DNA of 64,000 nucleotides, taken from Saksenaea vasiformis B4078. Taxonomy: Eukaryota; Mucoromycota; Mucoromycetes; Mucorales; Saksenaeaceae. The position numbers and the translations under genes were made by a program. The DNA lies in assembly GCA_000697055.1 (NCBI GenBank), contig JNDT01001305.1:1-64000 (forward strand). Reading direction: 5' to 3'. Shown here piece by piece: positions 1 through 11,519 of this stretch; position 1 is the first letter of the stretch, and each line of letters starts with the position of its first letter. The notes under the pieces are model-generated. The model had not been told where the DNA came from, ran no database searches, and saw only the letters and a program-made list of their open reading frames with translations.

Positions 1-1
1 A

Positions 2-920
2 GCTGTAGGTTTACAAGTTAGTCAAGTTCAACAGCTGCGCTTTATCGGCACAAGTCGTGATATGATTCAATGTGAAGCATATGACAGCAAAGATAAACAA
101 TGCGATCAAATGATAGATGGGTAATAAGATGGTTATTTTTACTTTGATGCTAACAAAACAAATGACTTAAGACGAGTGGGAGAATACTGTGATGTACATA
201 TTACCAGAGCATATAAATCATCTAGATACGAACGAACAGAGTTAATATCAGGGTAAAAAAACAAAAAAAGAGACAGCAAATAGGGTATTTGTTTGATCTA
301 AATTTATCTATTCAGGAACAGCGCAATAAATGTGAGATGGGCACAAATTCGACAAACAGAAAAAGGTACAAAGTACGAAGAGAGTACTCCCATCGATTAT
401 CGAAAACGAGAATGCGCCTATACAATTCATGGAAAAGGTGTATATACTACTGATGGAAAGCATTTAACTGCAAAACCTGTCATTAAAAAACCAACAGAAG
501 AAGATAAGAAAAAAATAAGGTAAGATTATTTTAAAATCTCGACTCCTTTTAAACAAATAATTATAGTGATTTTTTACAAGGACGGACTGATCCTGGTGCA
601 GAAATGCTTCGAAAAATCAATGGTATTGAAGAAGTGGCGTTAAGTAAGTTAAAACAAACATATATGTTACTTTATTGATTTTTCTTTTTTTTTACCTTTT
701 AATAGAACCCGTATTGTCAATGGAAGCAATGGCGAAAATTGGTATGAATAATAAACAAATATTAACACCTAAAGAACAAGATGCAAAGGTAAACTGATAA
801 AATATGAACTATTTGTTTGTTAATTACTGTTATTAGAAACGAGCCATTGATGCCTTACTAAATAACAACACAACCGAAAAGGATTCAAAGAAAAAGAAAC
901 AGCGCTATGTATATCTCTAG
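2..920 (+). CDS. MCM10: Mcm10 replication initiation factor, 3' part (partial gene)
   Basis: Mcm10 is a chromatin-bound replication factor that links the CMG helicase to polymerase alpha. The gene runs off the left edge. Six exons read in frame: 2-120, 172-252, 316-519, 567-643, 706-788 and 837-920 (216 codons with stop). All introns are GT-AG, and the first carries a TGCTAAC branch-point match. The opening residues (QVQQLRFIGTSRDM) fit the end of the OB fold. They are followed by a CCCH zinc finger with spacing Cx9Cx11Cx2H (ending EYCDVH), the hallmark of the Mcm10 central domain. After it come the conserved basic tail, a DPGAEMLRKINGIEE segment and a lysine-rich C-terminus. Family assignment is firm; exon borders are my reading of splice sites. 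Only about 105 bp separate it from the next gene. Confidence 0.85.
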
Positions 921-1026
921 GTATCGGTCAATAAACCAATTTTCAAATTCTTAAGAAAAAAAAACCTATTTAAACATTCTCTTGTTTTAGTTTTCCTTTC
1001 CCTTTTTTCTTCTTCTTTTATTTGAG

Positions 1027-3081
1027 ATGTACCTTCTAAAGTCTTATCCAACAACATCTTCTCTTCTATCAACGAAGACTTCACCTGAAACACTTCCTTG
1101 TATTCCCAACCATCTACTTCACTCTATACGTACAGCCTTACCGACAATTCAAGACGCCATCGCACCACATCTTCCTAATGAAGCACTTCCATTATGTAAT
1201 CAGCTGTTATCAACTTGGGTCATGGTATCCACTGAAGAAGCAAATTACTCTCTACATCCATTCACCCCAATAACCTATCGAAAATACCGGAAACAACGAT
1301 TAATGCAGCATCCGGGATTAACGCAATCACGTCTTTCACGATGGATCCTACGTCCCTTCAAAAAGAGACCCTCCTGCGTTGTGCCAGTGCACTTGGTGGA
1401 AAAGCAAAATATTTCCGAGCATAATATCACTAATATCAGCAGAACAAGTAGTAGTAACATAAACGACTCTTCTTATCACCTATCTGATACATTGGATTCT
1501 GCTATCTCTCAACGACAACACATTCCAAGAAGAAAAATTTCCGGCATCATTGCAAAATGGGGAAAAAAGATGAAAACGGCTGTAAGTCGGCGACAGATTG
1601 AACAAGAAGATGACGAAGTTCTGGAAGAAATGGAAGGCAACTGGACAAGTATCGATTTATCACGTAAACTCGGTGTAGATGCCGCCGTTCAAACTATCGA
1701 TATGACTGAAACCGAAGTTTACAACAGTAGTAATAATAACAATTACGTGGATTCGGCAGATAGTAGTTACAATTCTGCAGATGAAAACTTAAACAACTTG
1801 ACAGACGACAAACATAATAGTACCGGTGAAAGCATTATAAACTATACCCAAATGTTGACGACACAACATCCTGAAGATATACAAGAGGATAGAACGGATA
1901 CAATAGATCCCGAACTGATGAAAGAGACGGACTCCATTTGTGATCTGCTGAGCACAAGCCACCATTATTTTCGACTTCCCCCGTCTATTGACAGTGACAG
2001 CGCGAGCGACCATCAGTCAATCCAACACCATTATCACCACCATCAGCCGAATACTTTTCAATGGATTGAACCGAATTCACGGCAGCTGCGCTTCACGCCC
2101 AACTTGCGGACACCTTGGAGTCCGCCCACAGGTGCTGCGCCTACACTTCTCCGCCCAATCAAGACGAGCAAAACCGATATGGATGTGAATCCGGATGAAC
2201 CCGTACCTTTCCCAAAAATTGGTTTGGGTCGGCAAACTAGGACAAGCAACGACAGCGATGACAGCATTGACGTGGACGACCCGTTACAGTACCGACGATC
2301 AGCGTCATCCAGATCGTTTGCTTTGCAGTGGCAACAAACATTCCATTTTCAACAGTTGAACCAGTACAAAGTCAACACCGCCCTCTATCAGTAAAATGTC
2401 CCTTTTTCTATCACTGCATGTCGTTAACCTTAATTTAGGGTCTCATGGAAACTCCACCGCATCATCTGCGAAAATCATGAAAACGGCCGGTTTGAGTGTG
2501 ATGCTACCTTTATCGTCAACCCATCGTTTATGGATTGTACACATGGTATATACCAAAAGGTACCCATGACAACGTTCCGCGATATCTACGAACAACTGTT
2601 TTATGTCTTTGATTCTGGAAATGTAGGTTATTGTTGTTATTGTTGTTGTTGTTGTTGATGATGATGATGATGGGGGGCGAAGTTTGTTTTTCTTATTTAT
2701 CCTTTTTTCTTTTTTCGAAAGCTTACGACAGAACATGCCATTATTAGTTTGATCTACGTTGAACGGATGCTCAAACATTCCGGCGAGAATTTGTGTGACT
2801 TCAATTGGCGTCTGATTGTGCTGGCTGCTGTCTTGGTTGCCGTGAAGACCTGGGATGACTGCGCCATATTCAACGTGGACTTTGTACATGTATTCTTCGA
2901 CACTGATACTAATACCATGTAAGCATAAGCCCTTTTATCGGGTAAACACTTCTGACAGTCCTTATGGTTTTGTAGTAATTATATAGAGAGACGGTTCCTG
3001 GAAGCCATTGATTGGGATGTTACGGTTCGCTGCTCGACGTTTGCAAGCCGGTATTTTGCCTTACGTGAATTGGAAGCATAG
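1027..3081 (+). CDS. Cyclin-domain protein (cyclin-Y/PCL-like) with long N-terminal extension
   Basis: Predicted exons 1027-2390, 2439-2622, 2722-2918 and 2976-3081 give a 616-aa protein, in frame through three GT-AG introns. The first ~455 residues are a low-complexity, Ser/Asn/Asp/His-rich extension with no recognised domain. The C-terminal ~160 residues match the cyclin-Y-type cyclin box: LTTEHAIISLIYVERML, then NWRLIVLAAVLVAVKTWDD, then a helix with YIERRFLEAIDWDVTV and ASRYFALREL. Cyclins of this class activate a CDK of the PCTAIRE/Pho85 group, often at membranes; that partner is inferred. Intron 2 (2623-2721) contains a TTG/ATG trinucleotide tract. The join between extension and cyclin box rests on one 48-nt intron (2391-2438), so the extension could be a separate gene, but the splice keeps the frame and there is no room for another promoter. 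Confidence 0.75.
2629..2673 (+). repeat. Trinucleotide microsatellite in cyclin intron 2
   Basis: The intron between 2623 and 2721 holds consecutive TTG/TGT repeats followed by five GAT units, then a G run. It lies outside coding sequence. Confidence 0.8.
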
Positions 3082-4751
3082 CGGATGAAATAGTTACAAA
3101 AGTTATAGTTGCACGTATCAATACGTGCAGCATCAAAAAAGGAAAAAAAAAGGATAATCATCTTCTGTTGTAATTGTTGTTGTTGCAAGATCGTATCAAC
3201 TATAGGAATACTAGCTCTATAAAATCAAAACTAAACGTAGCTATACTATTAGCGATCGGAGATGAAGGTATTGAAGCGGTACGTGTTGATACCGTTGGTA
3301 TGTCGACATAATGTGCCCCAGTCCGTAGCACATAGCATTCTACAAGAAAATTGTGGAAACACAAACAATGAACACTTTGTCTTACTCCCGAATATAATAA
3401 ACAAATAAACATTGGACCCTACATTGCTGTCCCAGGTGTGTCAGAATGGAATATGGCACTTATTTTATTTTGCATGGTACCCCTTGGTCGATTGACACGT
3501 CGACACAACATTTAAAAAGCCGAGAATATATTCCTTCTTCGTACTGTTATCTGAAAATGCCTGATTCCGTCAACTTAATTATTACGCTTGGTCTGATGAT
3601 CTATGCCCTTACTTCATCAAAAATCGCAGATTTCTGTGCATAAATCACTCGCTATAGCAAGCATACCACTCTGTCCTTTGATGCATTGCTGTAATTATAT
3701 ACATTCTCTCTTGTCGGACGAATAGAAAAGGTTCTGTTATATCTTAAAGGAAAAAAAGGAAGATAAATTGCTTTGGTCTATCTCCTATTTTTGTCCTGTC
3801 AGACTTCCCGTGGCCTAGATCTGTGGCAGATAGCCAAAACTAGGTAGGATTATGGAAAGAAATTATGCTTTCTGTAACCTCTGTATCTGAAAAACTCTTC
3901 AATAACCTGTTAAAGTGCTCTCCTGTTACCCGTCATCAGGACAAGGCGAAGTGGCACGCTTTCAATTTCTGCATAGCTATTTTCTTTCTAGAGATGAACT
4001 TAATAAAACGGTTCCCATAAAAAAAGACAGGAGGCCCTACTATATCGAGACTGAAGAGCGTGTTTTCCGCGCCATATGGTTTGTATCGAATCATCTGCAT
4101 TGTCGCTTATCAGTGTACAATGTATACGTCAGTAACCTCAGGCGCTTTCTTCACATAATTTTCCATACTGTTGAATGGAGTGGGGCCCTTATCAAGAAAT
4201 CGATATAATACAGCGGAACTATGCAAAGCTACATCCTATAAGAAGGTTTTCGGAAAAGGGAGACAGGGGAACGCCAGATTACATTTATGTTGGTACCGAC
4301 AGTCGATGAGAGTGACCTCAGTATTGACGATTTATCAATAGCGCAGAAAATATTACATGTTAGTGATAGCCCTTTTTGATGATATGCACTTGTGGAACGA
4401 GGCACCCCATGACGGCCCTAAAATAGATTGTATGCAAGACGAAGGGTAATGCAGTGTCTTGGTATGCATTGACAACGCTTCGCTATGAAAAGTAGAGTAT
4501 AAAACTAGTAACCAGAGCGTTAAGGGCATCCTCTATATCAAGATGACTTTCTACCACTGCGCAATCATACAGATGGTATTCGGTCCAATCAATTAGTTTT
4601 AGGCTGGCGCAGTATGATCTTAGATAATTTTTGAAACATTCTGAATTGATAAACCAAAGCTTTGTTTTATTCAAAGAACGAAAAAGAAAGATCAAGACAA
4701 CATACAGACCGATTCAATCGGCGAAAGTTGTCATTGGTTGCTAGTCAGGAT
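3082..4751. other. Intergenic, no supported gene
   Basis: Short open frames on both strands (for example plus 3446-3643 and 3915-4208) show no recognisable domain, splice structure or signal peptide. No RNA gene or repeat is evident by eye. Confidence 0.5.
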
Positions 4752-5129
4752 TTAAGCACGGCAGTCAGCATTGCGGCCGTAGTATTCACAGATTTCGCGG
4801 AACTGCTTTTCCTCATAGGAAATGAAACAACCTCCTTCGTGTTCGTCATATCGACCCTCGCAGCCTCCACAAACGACCTGAGTGAAATCCTCGCAAGTAC
4901 AGAAGCGCTCTCTGGGCTTGTCGGGATAGCCATCATGGTCTGGGTAGCCATCATGATCTGGGTAGCCATCGTGGTCAGGGTAGCCTGGGTGGTCCGGATA
5001 TCCCTTGTGGTCGGGATAGTCAGGGTAGTCAGGGTGATCGGGATGGTTGGGATAGTAGGTGATGGCCTGCACACCGAAGAAAGTAGCGGCGAAGAAGAGG
5101 GAAACAAGAGAGAAGAGAGCCTTGACCAT
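4752..5129 (-). CDS. Small secreted protein with YPDHDG-type repeats and cysteine-rich C-terminus
   Basis: A 125-aa single-exon ORF. Residues 1-22 (MVKALFSLVSLFFAATFFGVQA) form a clear signal peptide. Residues ~24-73 are a tandem Tyr-Pro-Asp-His repeat, with units such as YPDHDG, YPDHPG and YPDYPD coded by an imperfect 18-bp DNA repeat (about 4920-5056). The C-terminal ~50 residues hold seven cysteines in a compact acidic domain (CTCEDF, CGGCEG, CEYYG, DCRA). A TATA-like box (TATAAAA, minus strand 5197-5191) sits about 65 bp upstream of the start. It is probably an extracellular or wall-associated peptide. The His/Asp repeat could bind metal ions, but that is inference. I do not recognise a family. 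Confidence 0.7.
   Translation of the reverse strand: MVKALFSLVSLFFAATFFGVQAITYYPNHPDHPDYPDYPDHKGYPDHPGYPDHDGYPDHDGYPDHDGYPDKPRERFCTCEDFTQVVCGGCEGRYDEHEGGCFISYEEKQFREICEYYGRNADCRA
4920..5056 (-). repeat. Intragenic 18-bp tandem repeat
   Basis: Imperfect 18-bp units (core CCATCATGGTCTGGGTAG on the plus strand) encode the YPDHDG-type hexapeptides of the secreted protein at 4752-5129. The repeat length is a multiple of three, so unit-number changes keep the frame. Confidence 0.75.
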
Positions 5130-5989
5130 GCTGATAAGATTGTTTTGATTTGTAGTAAATCTAACGCTTCAACAAAACAATATCATGTCTTTTTATACCT
5201 TTTTGCTCACACGGCTTTACTACTCCAGTGCGGAAACTTACGTATGGAATGTTTCTTTCTCATGCGTATCTTCCCACCAGGCAAAGCTTTTACTATCACG
5301 GAACTAACTTGTAGCAAAAGAGGCAAGACTCGCGATCACGGACTATTCACCATTGATTGCCGAGCAAGCCGGTATTCAAGCGGAACAAGAAGACAAAAGA
5401 AGTGTGAGATCGAGTGCTTCTCATCAGGGATGATGCCGCTAGAAGAGAGAGAGCGTAGTACCGAACCGCTGCGGATCATCCTATTTCGGCACCAGCACCG
5501 AACATGCATAGCCAACTTTCGCCCTCTTTATTTTCCGGTCACCTTTAGTATCGGCCGTTAGAGAGAGGGAGAGCTCAGAAATGAATTGCCCTTGACTGTA
5601 GGTCAACGAGCACCCGAGCCGAATGAACCCGAACTTCGCACCTCTCATCATATGGTATCAGAAATTTCGATCATGCCGATACCCCCGAAACAATGCAGTT
5701 TGTTCGGCATCCTTCCTCGAAACATCTGAATTATGCTTGTATTCTTCATTTTTGCGGTCTTCCAGCATATAGAGAAAAAAAATTGCCCAATTTATTTTAG
5801 AGAGGAGATATGGATATCTGAGCCTCTAATGAGCTTGCATAATTTAATAGTCAGGCGGAATCAGTCAATTTATGGTACGCATTCATTAACACATTGAATA
5901 GCATTTCATCGATTCAGTATCATCTTATTGAACATTATTACCAATACACTGGAAGGAAGAAGATTGTCTTATTTTAATAAACTTTGCTG
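5130..5989. other. Upstream/intergenic, no gene seen
   Basis: Contains the promoter of the secreted protein near 5190. Beyond that I see only short open frames with no recognisable content. Confidence 0.4.
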
Positions 5990-6765
5990 TGCGTAGATGA
6001 AGTGGCAGTATTTTCCTCCATGATGCAAACATCCGATCCGCCCTTGAAAAGGGACAATCCCCTTGTCCCGTGGTCACTACTTATGCGATCAACTGAATAG
6101 AATTCGTCGATGTCCCAGCCGATTTACGTCTTGCCAAGAATATGGGATGAACTTGCATTACTGTTTTAAAAGAAGGCATCTTCAGGCTTCTTGCTGGCAT
6201 GATAGCCGCTTGGATGATTTGGGTCGGAGATCACTAACATAGTGAATGCAGTTGTTCAGAGACGTATTTGGAAGGAAGTACAGTAGTACTATGGAAGACC
6301 TTCGGTATGAAAGAGGTTGCTAAACAAAATATCACTGCATATGTTCCAATCGGCAATAATCCACTGACGCGTTTGAAAGATCTATTGGCCTGTATCTTTT
6401 AGGTGGATGCACCTTTGTTTCAATGCTATCCACTAGGTCAAAATCTGTTTGTAACGAGTGTACACTTACGGTACTGCTTTACGCTTGCGGAAGAGGAACC
6501 GCATTCATATTTTGATTCCGTGTTCGAGTAACCTCGTGCAGGATAATTTGGCACAGAATTAGTGGGTCCCATTCTCGGTTCTCTTGCCATCATGGATTTC
6601 CTCATCGTTAATACTGTCACAAATATCTCCCTTGTCACTGCTACTTTCGCCACTGCTTCCATCGCAGTTGCTTTCCTCCAAGTTACTTCTTTCACCCAAG
6701 TTATTTTGATCACCGCTACTGGGATACCGGCATCACTTACTGTCTGACTATTGATCGTACCGTTC
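5990..6765 (-). pseudogene. Decayed CC-PB1-MATH family remnant (linker and MATH part only)
   Basis: On the minus strand, pieces of the family follow one another in order but in shifting frames. First is an acidic Ser/Asp/Glu-rich linker (6760-6470, for example DKGDICDSINDEEIHDG). Then comes a MATH start fragment (WIIADWNICSDILFS, near 6360-6320), then MATH strands (TMLVISDPNHPSGYHAS, near 6235-6180), then a C-terminal piece (DEFYSVDRISSDHG, near 6090). Frames are interrupted by stops and shifts, and no coiled-coil or PB1 exon is visible upstream. The motif SDPNxPxxYH is shared with intact copies such as the one at 42939. I read it as the oldest remnant at the left end of the array. Confidence 0.65.
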
Positions 6766-7733
6766 CAGTGATAGTATAGGGGATGTCTCTACAGCCTGTC
6801 ATTCGTCATGCATGACACTCACCCTAAAAGAAGTCAATACATAAAACTAAAACTATTGTTACACTTCATCTGTCGGCGAGGGTTGTAGGAATGTTAGGCG
6901 AAGAAACTTACAACCTGGGTAAATGAGAAAAAGGAGTGGTACGCAAGAAACTACCACAAAAGCGACATGGCAAAGAGGTACGCTACATTTCTGGACTTGC
7001 AACAGATCATGCTACTGTCCGTCTTCGGTGCTTATTGATAACATAAATCGCCGTATCCATTCATCTGTGGACGTTCTGGTAAGTGCTATTCTTGTCTCTT
7101 TTCACAGTCCCTTCGCAGATATGGAGCTTCTTTCCTTCCAAATATGCGTTCCATTTACTGTTAGAGCCACTTTATACAACAAGTTGGTATGTTTTCTTTA
7201 ATTACAACGACATAAAATGTATTTCAAAACGACGAGCAATGCGTCGTCGCATCTGCCATCGACTTCCTTATTTTCTCCTGTCAAATACCAGTAGTACCTC
7301 TATTGGATTCTCCACACTTATAAAATGACATGTCCCTCCTTCCACGCATTATAGCAAATGTGTCGGAAACATTATGTCGCAAATATATTTTTATCTGATC
7401 ATGCATTTTCTAAAACGTTTGCCGCTGCGGTTGGACAACAGAAACTGTCTCTTTACCTGAGTTATTCTTCTTTGAGCAGGGTACACTTAGGCGTTGCGGC
7501 GATTCATAATCTCCGCCTTAACTATGATGCAGCGATGGCTGAGTGTCTAAATTTCTGTTTGAGGTTGATTTTATAGCACAGGTCCTCATGTGCTTTTCCA
7601 CACTAAAGCTATAGATTGTGCAGGTCGCAATATCGTGCCAACTAAAAACTGTAAGATAGCGTGACATCATCCTTATCGACAAATGTAAAAGCAATCGACG
7701 GATTTATTTTATCAATCTATGCCTTCTGTGATG
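6766..7733. other. Intergenic, no supported gene
   Basis: Lies between the MATH remnant and the next MATH gene's 3' end. Open frames at 6923-7201, 7083-7328 and 7358-7576 lack domains or splice support. The missing N-terminal exons of the remnant could once have been here, but I cannot detect them. Confidence 0.4.
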
Positions 7734-9343
7734 CTATATCTTTGTTTGAATTACTCGGACATATGCAGATAAAACCACCATATCTCCTCGTACATATGGA
7801 CATCCAGCTCGATACCAGCTGCGAGGAAAGTGTAGCTGAGACCCGAAAGAACATGTTGAACTAAACGTGCGGACCTCATCGCTTCCAGAGTAGTAGATCG
7901 TTGGTTTTTCAGGATCTGACATGACTAATGTAGATTGCGTAGTAACTCGAAAGCCTTTGTCTGTAGGAGCATTAATTTCCAGTTGTGCATAACCAAAACC
8001 TCGGCGGCTCATTTGTGGTTCAACAGCGATTGTCCTATGAAAAGCGTTAACCGACTTAATAGCGCAGAGATGTTTACCATTGGAATCCTCCAACGGTGAA
8101 TACATTGCTGTATATCCTAGACTTTAATGTACTCCAACCTTGAACGGTCCAGTGATAGGCCTGGATATCCAGTTCTTCGTTGCCTCCGCGGGGAAGAATG
8201 TTAACGGCAATACTGTCCACTATCAACTTTGACTTAACACTGACGAGATATGTCATCAGTAAGTAATTATTTATTTACAGTAGAACATATCCCCTTCTTG
8301 CTCGTTATCATTCCAGGTTGCATTTGAGTCAATTGAAATGATCGCAGAGTTGGATCCGGAAACGCGTGAGAGTTCGTCAGTTTTATCATCTTCATTGTCA
8401 GTATCCTCTTGCGGATTGTTCTCATGTATTTCTTCCTGATCAGTGCTTGTCTGCTCAGCAGAAATGGCCTTGGTATTGGTTGTCATTAATGATTGAAGTT
8501 AACATCTCTAGAGGCTGTAAATTTCTCCTAATTCTTTTTCTCCCAATACCTTTACAATGTCAATTTCCAACACATTTGATGAAGCGGTATCAGATGAACG
8601 CTGAAATTTTTCTTTGATTGCTTCAAGTTGATATGCGTTGCATATTTGCGTAGACTCTCCATTCGAATCAATATATGTCAATTCGAAAGCATTGGACTCA
8701 AGAAGAAAGACTTCTTGTATCTGGCACATAGCATAGTTAGAGCAATTATAGCACAAGAAGTTTTACCCTTTTACACAGCTGATCGTAACATGTCCGGTGT
8801 CCGCTCGTGAAAACATAGGCTTCATCTTTGTTCTCTTTTAGATGGATCTTGATTACCAAAGAGGGTGCTTCAGGATCTACAGTTTCGTCTGTAACCACCT
8901 TTGGTGACTGTAGCTTCGCTTGCAATTCTTCAAGACTCCGGTCTTTGGCTTGTAACATTCGTCCCATTTCTCTAAGTAACTTGCTTTCCCTTTTCAAGGA
9001 GAGCTCATGGTGATACTCGAAGACTTCCAGCTTAAGCTCCACAAATGTGCGGATGCTCTTCTCCTTACTCGCTGAGTCGAGAAATGGGAGGTTTCTCACA
9101 TACTCAATGTGCTCATTGAGATCTTTCATTAAACTGGTAACCGACACGCTTATGTTCTGATAAACTTCCTTCTCCACTTCTTTCACAGTAGACAGATCCT
9201 TCAGCTCCTTCAGGTGCCTTCGCATCGTGTTTAAGAAATGAGCAAACACATGCACGGTCTGATTATTACATTTGTTTTATGTTAGAAAACTTATTCTGAC
9301 ACAAAGCACGACTAACCCGCTGTATGTTTATAGTGGCATCCAT
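7734..9343 (-). CDS. Coiled-coil / PB1-like / MATH-domain protein (copy 2)
   Basis: Model exons on the minus strand: 9343-9317, 9258-8767, 8720-8550, 8468-8279, 8219-8078 and 8034-7734; they sum to 441 codons in frame. The first exon encodes nine residues (MDATINIQR). Residues ~10-120 are helical, heptad-rich coiled coil. Residues ~140-225 look like a PB1 domain: a Lys-bearing first strand (SLVIKIHLKEN), YDQLCKR, then an acidic loop YIDSNGE resembling the PB1 OPCA motif. The linker (EENPQED-like, Asp/Glu-rich) precedes a MATH domain beginning LDSIAVNILP and including YHWTVQGW and FTVGGFQW. The C-terminus (VVLSAYVRVI) is family-like, but the usual last intron is not apparent and the stretch before it is divergent, so the end may be altered. 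Family role unknown; PB1 and MATH both mediate protein-protein binding. Confidence 0.65.
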
Positions 9344-10281
9344 ATTGTCGCTAATGAATTACTTGAGTCCAAAAAATCAAGGGAAGATGTTAATGTCAAA
9401 AGGGATGAAAGTCCAAGCTATTTATCACAAAGGTAAGAATGCCATAGAGTGTGATAGGCAATGATACGCAACTGGGTAAAAGAATGTTGTGACATCGCGC
9501 AGAATCTACAGAGCTGGTTTTATTTTAATGTCAATGCGGGCAGTGCTCCTTCTTTCATGTTAACGCTATTGCAAGAATGAGTCTGCTTTACTATATTGGG
9601 ATAACTTTTATCAGCATGCTATTGGGTTGGCATGTTGATGTGATTCTGTGGACGGACCAATACTAGCATATCTATCCATCGTGCACCGTTTCTTTCAAAA
9701 AAAAAACTTAAATGGATAGATACAGTCTTTATAGATGTTTGTATTACGGGATATCGTTTTTAGGCCACCGAGATAACAGATACTGCACATTCATGCCATC
9801 TTGCATATCAGAAGATATGTGTTATCTACGAAGCCTTCTTTTTCTCAACTGTGCTTTCCATTTCGCAGCTATTTGGCGTCTGACCCAACCTGTTTTTGAA
9901 TGGCCATTGCTATGCAGCACTTGACGTATCTTTGATAAGAATCAATATTCCTGATGTATATATATATATGAAGCGTGCAGTTGTAGGAGGTTAGGCGTCA
10001 GATCTGCCGAGATGGGAAGTGAACCATGAGAGAATATCCGGGCTAGAGCAGGCAACGTCACAAAAGAACTTACTCAGAAAGGAAAATCGAAAGGTCACGA
10101 TGTCCCCAGGTGGATGTAAAGCTACTGGCAGCTTTATGAGGTGCATCATAAGCCGACATGGACATATTTGAAGGCAAGTATCCGGGAAAGAGGAGCAAAG
10201 GCAAGTAAAATCTCCACATACTTCAAAAGTATTTTCGGAGATTCAGATTGTCCTTTGAAACGGACTAGTTGATCGACTATA
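9344..10281. other. Intergenic, no supported gene
   Basis: Upstream region of the minus-strand MATH gene at 7734-9343. It has a short TA microsatellite near 9957 and no recognised coding content. Confidence 0.4.
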
Positions 10282-11134
10282 CTGTTTATTGAATGGATTT
10301 TTATGTTACTCTATGTAAATTTTACTTCCATCAATAGTCATGTTTGCGCTAAGTAAGAGACAAAATATGCGGTTATCAGTACATAAATTGGCGATAAGAT
10401 AATTCTCAACTTACATCAAGTTGATCTCCAGATGGACGCAAGATTTATTCGAGCAGCATAAAAATTCATTCACGATTAGTAAATGAAAGATACTTTGGTG
10501 CCAATTCACTTACCCCCGAAGGGTGTTCCCGGCTCATACTGGGGACCGGTGCCGCACTTTGGACCGGTGGGCCCGGTGGAGATTGCAAATGGCCATACGG
10601 TCGAATTTCGATAGCTCTACACAGGACTTGGGCGACGCAACAGCTGGCGAGGACCTGAAGGATGTAAGAATGAGTAACAAATGGATACCATTTCATTTAC
10701 CGAATGTGACAAGAAGGAGCTCGCTCAGCCAAGGCGGTTCGAGCAGAGGTCTTGTTGGCTAAAATATGAACATGGAAAGTGAATCATCCCGTATACGTTT
10801 CGAAGAATTGACATCCTTACCCGGGATGTTTTTTGTAACGAACAGAGCCGAAGAAAAAAAAAGGAAATTCATGCGTCCCTTTAAATACGGATCATTTTGG
10901 GTGGAACTGTCTTTATCGTGAGACATTTTAACTGCTTCCGACGGCACCCTGGGAATCCATCACTGGAGTACCCACAATGCAAGACTTTGGTTATCCAGAC
11001 GCGAACTATTCCCTGGATTAACACAAAATAAACTACTTCTCACCGCAAAGACGTATTACCTTCTGGCGCAAAATTTATTTAACTTGAGACGTAACGTGAT
11101 ATTTATTTGACGCAGATGCTCAGTCGAAACCCAG
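10282..11134 (-). mobile_element. TA-flanked MITE-like element, 853-bp copy
   Basis: This is the inverted copy of the element that interrupts the MATH gene at 61 kb. It is flanked by TA on both sides (10280-10281 and 11135-11136). The left end on the plus strand begins CTGTTTATTGAA; the right end, read on the minus strand, begins CTGGGTTTCGAC. Together these give imperfect terminal inverted repeats starting CTG. Shared internal blocks with the 61.2-61.9 kb copy include the TTTAAATACGGATCATTTTG promoter-like stretch, CGTCTTTGCG and a CCCTTCGGG(G) block followed by a GTAAGT-type donor. No transposase is encoded. The TA duplication and CTG ends suggest a non-autonomous Tc1/mariner-type element (inference). 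Confidence 0.65.
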
Positions 11135-11136
11135 TA

Positions 11137-11519
11137 AATTGCTAGATCCATATTCGATCAGCTATGCTTTCCTACATTCACTTCTAAACGATCATATTAC
11201 ATCCACATTCGTCTAGCATTACGTCATGGCTCTTTATTTACAGGCCATTGCCGGAGCTCCACTTGGCCGTCCGATGACCGGCATTTTTTGGGATCGAAAA
11301 TCCACAGATGAAGTCTTCACGTAACCTGGGGCATGATTTATATCACGATTGGCGTAACGAAATCATTACGATGGCTACTGCGGATATCCTACTTGGATCT
11401 ACGTAGCATAAGAGACTCCGCACTCTAATCATTAGAACAGCCAACATATTGATGATGCATACAATTGCATCAAAAGTCGGCCTGGAAGCTTTTATTTCTA
11501 AAGCCTTCATATCAATATT
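11137..11519. other. Intergenic spacer
   Basis: Lies between the MITE copy and the 3' end of MATH copy 3. No gene or repeat recognised. Confidence 0.4.

Noticed and set aside
4662..5561. 299-residue plus-strand open frame over the secreted-protein gene
   Set aside because: Antisense to the repeat gene; its Val/Ile-rich repeats are the reverse of the YPDH repeat.
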